DNA of 5,978 bases from Fimenecus sp045531435. GTDB taxonomy: Bacteria > Bacillota > Clostridia > Oscillospirales > Acutalibacteraceae. Both the position numbers and the translations under genes were made by a program. Position 1 is the stretch's first letter; each line of letters starts with the position of its first letter. The notes below the pieces were generated by a model. That model was not told the origin of the DNA and did not search any database. It saw nothing but the letters and a program-made list of their open reading frames with translations. The stretch lies in contig JAZSDZ010000022.1 of NCBI GenBank assembly GCA_045531435.1, positions 1 to 5,978 on the forward strand. The letters are read 5' to 3'. Shown one piece after another: positions 1 to 5,978 of this stretch.

Positions 1-2125
1 CTTTGAAAATCTTTGTTCTGCCATCTTTAAGAGTTCCATCAACAAGAGCATCAAGAACACGCTTGATTTTTTCATCAGTTTCGTAAAGTTCTTTTGAAGA
101 ATATGTTTCTTTTATTTCTTCGATATCTTCAACACGGGCTCCAAAAATATAGTTATTCTCTTCCCCTGCTTCTTCAACGATTTCAATATTTGCACCATCA
201 TAAGTGCCGAGTGTTACTGCACCATTGAGCATAAGCTTCATATTGCCGGTGCCTGAAGCCTCTGTACCTGCTGTTGAAATCTGTTCGCTCACATCAGCTG
301 CTGCAACAAGTTTTTCAGCATAAGAAACATTGTAGTTTTTAACGAAAACAACCTTAATATATTTTGATACTTCCTTATCTTTTTCGATAAGTTTTGCAAT
401 TTCATTAATCAGTTTAATAATACCCTTTGCACGGGCATATCCGGGTGCAGATTTTGCACCAAAAATAAAGGTTGTTGGTGTGAAATCTGTGAGTGAACCT
501 TCTTTGATTTCAAAGTAAAGTTCAAGAATTGCAAGTGCATTAAGCAATTGACGCTTATACTCGTGAAGTCGTTTAATCTGAATATCAAAAATTGATTTTT
601 CGTCAATTTCAACTCCGTCGTGAACTTTGATATACTCAACTAACTGCTTTTTCTTTTTTTCCTTGATTGAAATAAATCTGTTAAGGACGTTTTCGTTATC
701 AGCATATTTTTCAAGTTCTTTAAGCTTATCAAGGTCAGTAACCCATTCATCACTACCCAAAAGTTCAGTAATAAGTGCTGACAATTCCTTATTACAAAGC
801 AATAACCATCTTCTTTGAGTGATACCATTGGTCTTATTCTGGAATTTTTCAGGGTATAATTCATACCAATCCTTTAACACATCTTCTTTAAGAATATCTG
901 TATGAATACGAGCCACACCATTTACATATTTTGAACAGAAAATTGCAAGATAAGCCATATGAACTCTTTTATCCTGAATAATCTGCATTTTCTCTGCTTT
1001 TTCTTTTTCTAAACTTGAATCTTTAAGTTCTTTTTTGAGCATTTTATTAAGCTGTTTGATTATATCAAGAACTTGTGGAATCGTGTCACGGATAATCTTT
1101 AAATCCCACTTTTCAAGTGCTTCCTGCATAATAGTATGATTAGTATAATTAAAAACATTTTTACAAATCTCAACAGCAGTTTCAAACTCTACATTTTCAT
1201 TGACAGTTAAAAGTCTGATAAGTTCAGGAATTGAAATAACAGGATGTGTGTCATTAAGCTGAATTGTAATATAATCAGCAAATTTAGAGAAATCATTTCC
1301 GTGAATTGCTTTATATTTTCTGATTATATCCTGTAATGATGCACTTGAGAAGAAATACTGCTGTTTAAGTCTTAATTTCTTACCTTCATTGTTATCATCA
1401 TTAGGATAAAGTACACGAGAGATATCCTCTGCTCTGTTTTTCAATGCAACTGATTTGTCGTATTTCTGTGCATTGAATAAATCAAAATCGAATGGCACAA
1501 GGGATTCACTTTGCCATAATCTTAATGTACCGATATTATCTGTACCGTAACCTATAATCGGCATGTCATAAGGCACAGCCTTAACTGACATATTCTTAAA
1601 TTCAACTTTTACTGCATCACTTTCGCATCTGACAGACCAAGGGTCTCCCCATTTTGTCCAGTCGTCTGCCGTTTCAATCTGAAAACCATTCTGAAAATCC
1701 TGCTTGAAAAGACCGTATTTATATCTAATACCATAACCATCAAGAGAAATATTATGAGTTGCAGCACTGTTAAGGAAGCAAGCAGCAAGACGACCTAAGC
1801 CACCATTACCGAGGGCTGCATCTTCAATGTCTTCGAGTGTTTTTAATGAAACGCCATACTCATCAAGACCCTTTTCAACTTCATCATACAAGCCTTTTGA
1901 AACAAGATTATTATAAATTGCACGACCAACAAGAAATTCTGCAGATAAGTAAAATGCAGTTCTATTTTTAATTCTCTTGTCCTTACTATTCTTCCAATCA
2001 TCAGAAATATGTGACATAACAGCAGTTGAAATCACATCATGCAACTCATAAGAGCTTAATTCATTTATTTCTTTAAAATATTTACTTTTTGCAAGTTTAA
2101 TTGCATCATTTACTATTTGTGACAT
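1..2125 (-). CDS. glgP: Glycogen/maltodextrin phosphorylase (GT35), 3' end cut by window edge
   Basis: This cytoplasmic, pyridoxal-phosphate-dependent enzyme releases glucose-1-phosphate from the non-reducing ends of alpha-1,4-glucans using inorganic phosphate. Reading from the ATG at 2125-2123 gives 708 codons without a stop or frameshift; comparison with family lengths suggests roughly 80 C-terminal residues lie outside the window. Family blocks appear in order: LGNGGLGRL (residues 105-113), QLNDTHP (289-295), YTNHT (327-331), NKTNGIT (430-436), KRLHEYKRQ (518-526), GAKSAPGY (556-563) and EASGTGNMK (622-630). K630 is the expected PLP lysine. R519, K524, E622 and T626 match rabbit muscle residues R569, K574, E672 and T676, all offset by 50. 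The start directly abuts the malQ stop (TAA-ATG), and the only ribosome binding site is a weak AAGAG about 8 nt upstream, so coupled translation is likely. The regulatory N-terminus of animal enzymes is absent, as usual in bacteria. Beside malQ and a sugar importer, maltodextrin rather than stored glycogen may be the main substrate; sequence alone does not separate GlgP from MalP. Confidence 0.96.
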   Translation of the reverse strand, partial: MSQIVNDAIKLAKSKYFKEINELSSYELHDVISTAVMSHISDDWKNSKDKRIKNRTAFYLSAEFLVGRAIYNNLVSKGLYDEVEKGLDEYGVSLKTLEDIEDAALGNGGLGRLAACFLNSAATHNISLDGYGIRYKYGLFKQDFQNGFQIETADDWTKWGDPWSVRCESDAVKVEFKNMSVKAVPYDMPIIGYGTDNIGTLRLWQSESLVPFDFDLFNAQKYDKSVALKNRAEDISRVLYPNDDNNEGKKLRLKQQYFFSSASLQDIIRKYKAIHGNDFSKFADYITIQLNDTHPVISIPELIRLLTVNENVEFETAVEICKNVFNYTNHTIMQEALEKWDLKIIRDTIPQVLDIIKQLNKMLKKELKDSSLEKEKAEKMQIIQDKRVHMAYLAIFCSKYVNGVARIHTDILKEDVLKDWYELYPEKFQNKTNGITQRRWLLLCNKELSALITELLGSDEWVTDLDKLKELEKYADNENVLNRFISIKEKKKKQLVEYIKVHDGVEIDEKSIFDIQIKRLHEYKRQLLNALAILELYFEIKEGSLTDFTPTTFIFGAKSAPGYARAKGIIKLINEIAKLIEKDKEVSKYIKVVFVKNYNVSYAEKLVAAADVSEQISTAGTEASGTGNMKLMLNGAVTLGTYDGANIEIVEEAGEENNYIFGARVEDIEEIKETYSSKELYETDEKIKRVLDALVDGTLKDGRTKIFK

Positions 2126-3619
2126 TTATTTTACTCTTTTCTTTTTAGGTATTCTTTGATACAGACTTGTATAATATAGTAACTTTTCTTCAAGTTCAGT
2201 TGATATATAGTCATCAGTTGCTCTCCATTGCCAATTTCCTTTGATTGTTGATGGAAAATTCATACGAGCATCATTTCCAAGTCCTAATAAATCCTGCATT
2301 GTAATAATAGCAGTATCTGAATTACTTGATAAAACTGCTTTTATAAATCCCCAGTTGTATCCTTCTCTTCGCGATAATCTAAGATATTCTCTCGCCCTTT
2401 TGCGTGTTTTTAAGGGTGCAGTTTTAGTCATAAAACCAATTACCGTATCATTATCATGAGTGCCAGTATATGCAACTGAGTTCTTTGTAAAATTATGAAG
2501 CAGATAGTCATTGTCTTCATCAGTATCAAAAGCAAACTGAAGAACTTTCATACCCGGATATTTACTTTGTTTAAGCATCTTTTTTACAGCAGGTGTAAGA
2601 TAACCTAAATCTTCAGCAATAATTTCTTTTTTCCCTAAATCACGCTCAATTTCTCGGAAAAAATCAATACCCGGTCCTTTTCTCCACTCACCTATTTTTG
2701 CTGTTTTTGAATCAGCAGGAATGCAATAGTAAGATTCAAAACCTCTGAAATGGTCAATACGGATAATATCACACATGTTACATAAATGTTCAATTCGATT
2801 TTTCCACCATGAATATCCATCAATTTTCATATAATCCCAATTATACAAAGGATTGCCCCATAATTGACCTTCATCAGAAAATGCATCAGGAGGACAACCT
2901 GCAACTTCAATTGGATTACAATAATCATCTAATAAAAATTGTTTTGGATTTGACCAGACATCTGCACTATCACCCGCAACATATATCGGAATATCGCCAA
3001 TAATCTTTATTTCATTTTTATTGGCAAATTCTTTAAAATCTTTCCATTGTGAGAAGAAAAAATACTGAATAGTTTTATAAAATTCAACATCGTCTTTAAG
3101 ACTACTTTTTAAATTTGATAATGTCTTTTCATTTCTTAAAATAATATTTTTATCCCATTCATTCCATGGTTTTCCATTAAATGAGTCTTTAATCGCCATA
3201 TAGAGAGCAAAATCATCAAGCCAAAAACTGTTTTCACGACAAAAATTGTTGTATTCTTCGTCATGCTTAAAATTAAAGTATGCTTTTCTTAATACTACAA
3301 ATCTATTGGCTGAAACTTTTTTATAGTCGATTTTTTTCTTGTCTTTTCCCCAATCAATATTTTCATAATCAGATCTATTTAACAAATTCTGTTCACATAA
3401 TAAGTCAAAATCAATAAAATATGGATTACCCGCAAATGTTGAAAAGGATTGATATGGTGAATCACCATAGCTAGTAGGACATAAAGGTAAAACCTGCCAA
3501 TAAGTCTGACCACTATTCTTTAAAAATTCAACAAATTTATATGCTTCTTTGCCAAGAGTTCCTATTCCTGTTTCTCCGGGCAAAGATGATATATGCATTA
3601 AAATGCCACTCGCTCTCAT
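2126..3619 (-). CDS. malQ: 4-alpha-glucanotransferase (amylomaltase, GH77)
   Basis: This cytoplasmic enzyme moves alpha-1,4-glucan segments from one maltodextrin to another, turning short chains into longer ones plus glucose, which feeds the phosphorylase next to it. With the ATG at 3619-3617 it has 497 residues, close to the usual 500, and begins MRASGILMHISSLPG, the normal family N-terminus. The GH77 catalytic trio is present: nucleophile D289 in IRIDHFRGFE, acid/base E336 in AEDLG, and transition-state D389 in TGTHDND, matching D293, E340 and D395 of the Thermus enzyme. The motifs GDSPYQ (about residues 52-57) and WGNPLYNWD (from about 254) are also intact. An in-frame TTG at 3664 would add 15 residues and overlap the ATPase stop, but that extension looks unlike the family and has no good ribosome binding site. 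The stop codon (2128-2126) touches the phosphorylase ATG. No truncation or odd residue was seen. Confidence 0.97.
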   Translation of the reverse strand: MRASGILMHISSLPGETGIGTLGKEAYKFVEFLKNSGQTYWQVLPLCPTSYGDSPYQSFSTFAGNPYFIDFDLLCEQNLLNRSDYENIDWGKDKKKIDYKKVSANRFVVLRKAYFNFKHDEEYNNFCRENSFWLDDFALYMAIKDSFNGKPWNEWDKNIILRNEKTLSNLKSSLKDDVEFYKTIQYFFFSQWKDFKEFANKNEIKIIGDIPIYVAGDSADVWSNPKQFLLDDYCNPIEVAGCPPDAFSDEGQLWGNPLYNWDYMKIDGYSWWKNRIEHLCNMCDIIRIDHFRGFESYYCIPADSKTAKIGEWRKGPGIDFFREIERDLGKKEIIAEDLGYLTPAVKKMLKQSKYPGMKVLQFAFDTDEDNDYLLHNFTKNSVAYTGTHDNDTVIGFMTKTAPLKTRKRAREYLRLSRREGYNWGFIKAVLSSNSDTAIITMQDLLGLGNDARMNFPSTIKGNWQWRATDDYISTELEEKLLYYTSLYQRIPKKKRVK

Positions 3620-3660
3620 AAAATCACCTGACAAAAATATATAATTTTTCTTTAAAAATG
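3620..3660 (-). promoter_or_regulatory. malQ leader with ribosome binding site
   Basis: This 41-nt gap lies between the ATPase stop and the malQ ATG. AGGTGAT at 3629-3623 matches the 3' part of the consensus that pairs with 16S rRNA (GGAGGTGAT) and sits just upstream of the ATG at 3619, which supports that start over the TTG at 3664. The rest is A/T-rich and contains an A-T-only inverted repeat (3633-3638 with 3644-3649), too weak to call a terminator. Confidence 0.75.
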
Positions 3661-4758
3661 TCAATCACATATAAGTCTTTCATTGATTTTATCAAAGATA
3701 TGAATTCTGTCAACATCAAATTTCAATTTATATATTTTGTCACTTTCAATATTTTGATTTGTGGGAACATTTGCTATAAATTTTTTATCATCAACTTTGC
3801 CGTAAATATAATAATCTGAACCTGTCATTTCTGCTATATCAACATACATATCAATTGTGTTGTTATTATCAGTTTTATCTGTCAATAATATATTTTCGGG
3901 TCTTATACCAAGCACAACATCTTTATCGATATACATTTTAAGATGGTCATTCATTCTTTTTGGTAGTTTTAAACTGTAATAAGTAAAAACTGCATAATAA
4001 TCGTCTTTTTCATTTTTTATTTTACAATCTATAAAATTCATCTGAGGTGAACCAATAAAACCGGCAACAAACATATTTTTCGGATGATTATATAGCATTT
4101 GGGGAGTATCAAACTGTTGAATTACGCCATCTTTCATAACTACAATTCTGTCAGCCATGGTCATGGCTTCCGTTTGGTCATGTGTTACATATACAAATGT
4201 TGTTTCAAGTTCTTTATGAAGCATTGTAATACGATTTCGCATTTCTGTTCTGAGTTTAGCATCTAAGTTAGATAAAGGTTCGTCAAGTAAAAACACAGAT
4301 GGTTCTCGAACCATAGCACGACCTAAAGCAACACGCTGTCGTTGGCCACCAGATAATGCACGAGGTTTTCTATTCAGGTATTCTTCAATATCAAGTATTT
4401 TAGCGGCTGATTTAACCTTCTTGTCTATCTCGTCTTTTGGTACTTTTCTGTTCTTTAACCCAAATGCCATATTTTTATATACACTCATATGTGGATAAAG
4501 AGCATAACTTTGAAAAACCATTGCAATATCTCTATCTTTCGGAGAAATGTTATTTACCTTTTTTTCACCAATATACATTTCTCCGTCTGTTATTTCTTCT
4601 AAACCTGCAATCATTCTTAGTGTAGTTGATTTACCACAACCAGATGGCCCAACCAATATGACAAATTCTTTGTCTTTTATTTCAAGATTCATATTATCAA
4701 TAACGGTTACTCCATCCTCGTATGTTTTTTTAATTTTATTTAATACTATCGAAGCCAT
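3661..4758 (-). CDS. msmK: Sugar ABC transporter ATP-binding protein (MalK/MsmK/UgpC type)
   Basis: This is the cytoplasmic ATPase that powers a CUT1-family sugar importer; it acts as a dimer on the inner face of the two permeases encoded just upstream. Its 365 residues are a normal length for the family. The nucleotide-binding domain covers about residues 1-235: A-loop Y13, Walker A GPSGCGKST (37-45), Q-loop Q83, signature LSGGQ (135-139), Walker B VFLLDEP (155-161), D-loop SNLD (163-166) and switch H193 in VTHDQTEAM. A TOBE-like regulatory domain follows (about 236-365), including IRPENI (285-290). The ATG at 4758 is preceded by AAAGGA at 4772-4767 with an 8-nt spacer; this site lies in the last codons of the upstream permease, whose stop is only 5 nt away. 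All ATPase motifs are intact. Automated tools may name it malK, msmX or ugpC. Relatives often serve several importers, so its role may not be limited to this operon (inference). Confidence 0.95.
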   Translation of the reverse strand: MASIVLNKIKKTYEDGVTVIDNMNLEIKDKEFVILVGPSGCGKSTTLRMIAGLEEITDGEMYIGEKKVNNISPKDRDIAMVFQSYALYPHMSVYKNMAFGLKNRKVPKDEIDKKVKSAAKILDIEEYLNRKPRALSGGQRQRVALGRAMVREPSVFLLDEPLSNLDAKLRTEMRNRITMLHKELETTFVYVTHDQTEAMTMADRIVVMKDGVIQQFDTPQMLYNHPKNMFVAGFIGSPQMNFIDCKIKNEKDDYYAVFTYYSLKLPKRMNDHLKMYIDKDVVLGIRPENILLTDKTDNNNTIDMYVDIAEMTGSDYYIYGKVDDKKFIANVPTNQNIESDKIYKLKFDVDRIHIFDKINERLICD

Positions 4759-4763
4759 TAAAC

Positions 4764-5597
4764 TTATCCTTTCACTGCTCCATCAATAACACCTTTAATA
4801 ATATATTTTTGACAGAATAAATAGAAAATAATTATAGGAATGACAGCAAGAACCAACATTGCCATAAATCCACCCCAATCGATTGCACCATATGCACCCT
4901 GCATTGTTAATTGGATTGCAACAGATAATGTTTTGTTTTTTGAACCTAATAACAAATATGGAAGTAAAAAATCGTTCCATATCCACATTGCATTTAAAAT
5001 TGCAACTGTTATTGCAGTAGGTTTAAGAATTGGAAAAACAACATAGAAAAATGTTTTAATTGGTCCGCAACCGTCAATCATTGCTGCTTCTTCTATTTCA
5101 GTAGGTAAACCCTTAATAAAACCACTGAACATAAAAACTGACAAACCTGAACCAAATCCAAGATAAACGGGTATAATTCCAATAACTGTATTCAACCCTA
5201 ATTTGACGGCCACTGTTGTCATAGTGTACATAACCATCTGAAATGGGACTATCATACTAAAAAGAAATAGAAAATAAAGTACTTTATTAAGTCTTGATTT
5301 TATTCTTGTAATATACCAAGCTGTCATTGATGTAAACACAACAATGGCTAAAACAGAGCCAACTGTAATAATTAATGTTCTTATAAATGCTCCAATTAAA
5401 CCTGATGATTCAATACCATTTATAAAATTTTCAAAACCAACAAACGTATCTTTATTCGGCAAAGAAAATGGCTCACCTATTATATTGAATTTTGATTTAA
5501 ATGAATTTATTACTACAAGGTAAATTGGAAACAGAAAGACAATGGATAAAATTAATAATACAGAAAAAGAAATATTGTCTGATATTTTTTTCTTCAT
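4764..5597 (-). CDS. Sugar ABC transporter permease, MalG type
   Basis: This is one of two different membrane subunits that form the sugar channel of a CUT1 importer. Its 277 residues fit the MalG/MsmG family. Six hydrophobic segments are visible at roughly residues 10-31, 68-93, 105-130, 135-160, 192-213 and 240-262. The cytoplasmic EAA loop that docks on the ATPase is clear: EIEEAAMIDGCGP starting at residue 167, followed by FFYVVFPILKP. The WIWNDFLLP stretch (205-213) in the fifth segment is typical of MalG-like permeases. The ATG at 5597 overlaps the stop of the upstream permease as ATGA, and a good ribosome binding site (AAAGAGG, 5611-5605, 7-nt spacer) precedes it. Its last codons supply the ribosome binding site of the ATPase gene. 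The substrate cannot be read from this protein; malto-oligosaccharide is inferred from the neighbouring malQ and phosphorylase genes. Confidence 0.95.
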   Translation of the reverse strand: MKKKISDNISFSVLLILSIVFLFPIYLVVINSFKSKFNIIGEPFSLPNKDTFVGFENFINGIESSGLIGAFIRTLIITVGSVLAIVVFTSMTAWYITRIKSRLNKVLYFLFLFSMIVPFQMVMYTMTTVAVKLGLNTVIGIIPVYLGFGSGLSVFMFSGFIKGLPTEIEEAAMIDGCGPIKTFFYVVFPILKPTAITVAILNAMWIWNDFLLPYLLLGSKNKTLSVAIQLTMQGAYGAIDWGGFMAMLVLAVIPIIIFYLFCQKYIIKGVIDGAVKG

Positions 5598-5978
5598 TGT
5601 TCAACCTCTTTCCTTCCTGTAATTTTTAATTGAATAAAAGCAATTATGGCTACAATCAGAAAAAAGACAACTGCTTTTGCTTGTCCTACACCCTGCCATC
5701 CGATTCGACCATAAAAGGTATTATAAATATCAAGAGCTAGCATTGCAGTTTCCCTTGCAGGAGCACCACCTGTCAGTGCTAAATTCTGGTCAAATAATTT
5801 AAATGAATTAGTTATTGTTAAAAACAAACAGATTGTTATTGCAGGCATTACCATTGGAATTGTTATATTCTTTAATATTGAAAATGATGATGCACCATCG
5901 ATTAATGCTGCCTCATTTAATTCTTTAGGAATATTTTGTAATCCTGCAATATAAATGACCATCATATAACCAACTAAC
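5594..5978 (-). CDS. Sugar ABC transporter permease, MalF type, 5' end cut by window edge
   Basis: Only the C-terminal 127 residues are visible; the gene enters from beyond 5978, and the Met codons at 5965-5960 are internal, not a start. The protein is the partner of the MalG-type permease in a CUT1 sugar importer. The visible part starts in a membrane segment and contains the EAA loop that contacts the ATPase (PKELNEAALIDGA at visible residues 17-29, followed by ITIPMVMPA). Next come a membrane segment at about 43-58, the block LFDQNLALTGGAP (61-73), a loop with GWQGVGQAKA, a last membrane helix at about 102-118, and the short charged tail GRKEVEQ. The FDQNLALTGGAP form resembles MsmF/RafF-like oligosaccharide permeases of Gram-positive bacteria as I recall them, rather than enteric MalF. 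Its TGA stop overlaps the next ATG by 4 nt. A solute-binding protein gene is expected further upstream, outside the window. Confidence 0.93.
   Translation of the reverse strand, partial: LVGYMMVIYIAGLQNIPKELNEAALIDGASSFSILKNITIPMVMPAITICLFLTITNSFKLFDQNLALTGGAPARETAMLALDIYNTFYGRIGWQGVGQAKAVVFFLIVAIIAFIQLKITGRKEVEQ

Noticed and set aside
627..818. Plus-strand 63-residue open frame
   Set aside because: It lies antisense to conserved phosphorylase codons, is low-complexity (Ser/Leu/Phe-rich), and has no convincing independent support.
779..841. Phosphorylase has Gln437 in NGITQRRW where the rabbit enzyme has Pro
   Set aside because: The flanking conserved residues are intact, and I recall the same Gln in clostridial relatives, so it is probably normal variation.
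409..864. Two short minus-strand open frames (409-639 and 640-864) that could suggest a broken phosphorylase or small genes
   Set aside because: They are in a different frame from the phosphorylase, which reads continuously through this stretch with conserved motifs. They have no family resemblance.
2241..3003. Plus-strand open frames at 2241-2459 and 2809-3003
   Set aside because: Both are antisense to the MalQ coding region, including conserved parts; nothing in their translations looks like a real protein.
3633..3649. Inverted repeat AAAAAT/ATTTTT between the ATPase and malQ genes as a terminator
   Set aside because: The 6-bp stem is A-T only with no G-C pair, so it would be unstable. 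It is common by chance in such AT-rich DNA and lies next to the malQ ribosome binding site.
4437..5046. Plus-strand open frames at 4437-4625, 4547-4789 and 4840-5046, and a minus-strand one at 4795-4986
   Set aside because: They overlap the ATPase and permease genes in other frames or on the opposite strand; the real genes have full motif support.
1..5978. Mobile elements, CRISPR arrays, tRNA/rRNA genes, riboswitches and attachment sites
   Set aside because: Nothing recognisable on either strand; the only gaps between genes are 5 and 41 nt, leaving no room for such elements outside coding sequence.

Overview
The window is an AT-rich, almost fully coding piece of a bacterial chromosome, with every supported gene on the minus strand. 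It reads as one tightly packed operon for taking up and breaking down alpha-1,4-linked gluco-oligosaccharides (malto-oligosaccharides or starch fragments). The low G+C, the SD-type ribosome binding sites, the short clostridial style of the phosphorylase and the CUT1 permease style point to a Firmicute, most likely an anaerobic gut-type Clostridium relative (Lachnospiraceae/Ruminococcaceae range). The genus cannot be fixed from this sequence alone.

Read in the direction of transcription, from high to low coordinates, the layout is: the C-terminal half of a MalF-type permease (5594 to beyond 5978, 5' end outside the window); a complete MalG-type permease (4764-5597) overlapping it by ATGA; a complete MalK/MsmK-type ATPase (3661-4758) 5 nt further on; a complete 4-alpha-glucanotransferase MalQ (2126-3619) after a 41-nt gap that holds its ribosome binding site; and a glycogen/maltodextrin phosphorylase (2125 to beyond 1, 3' end outside the window) whose ATG directly abuts the malQ stop codon. 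No promoter, terminator, regulator, RNA gene, repeat, CRISPR array or mobile element is supported. The operon promoter and, by family expectation, the solute-binding protein gene should lie beyond 5978.

The genes form one short pathway. A membrane complex of two different permeases and an ATPase dimer imports the oligosaccharide using ATP. In the cytoplasm MalQ rearranges short maltodextrins into longer chains plus glucose. The phosphorylase trims those chains with inorganic phosphate to glucose-1-phosphate, saving ATP. All catalytic and cofactor residues checked are in place in MalQ, the phosphorylase and the ATPase. The phosphorylase was translated by hand codon by codon from its ATG to the window edge and is one unbroken frame.

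This is a well-known kind of locus and I found no sign of a new biological system. The points worth a second look are modest: the dedicated ATPase inside the operon, the malQ start choice, the zero-spacing malQ-phosphorylase junction with a weak ribosome binding site, and permease features that leave the exact transported sugar open.
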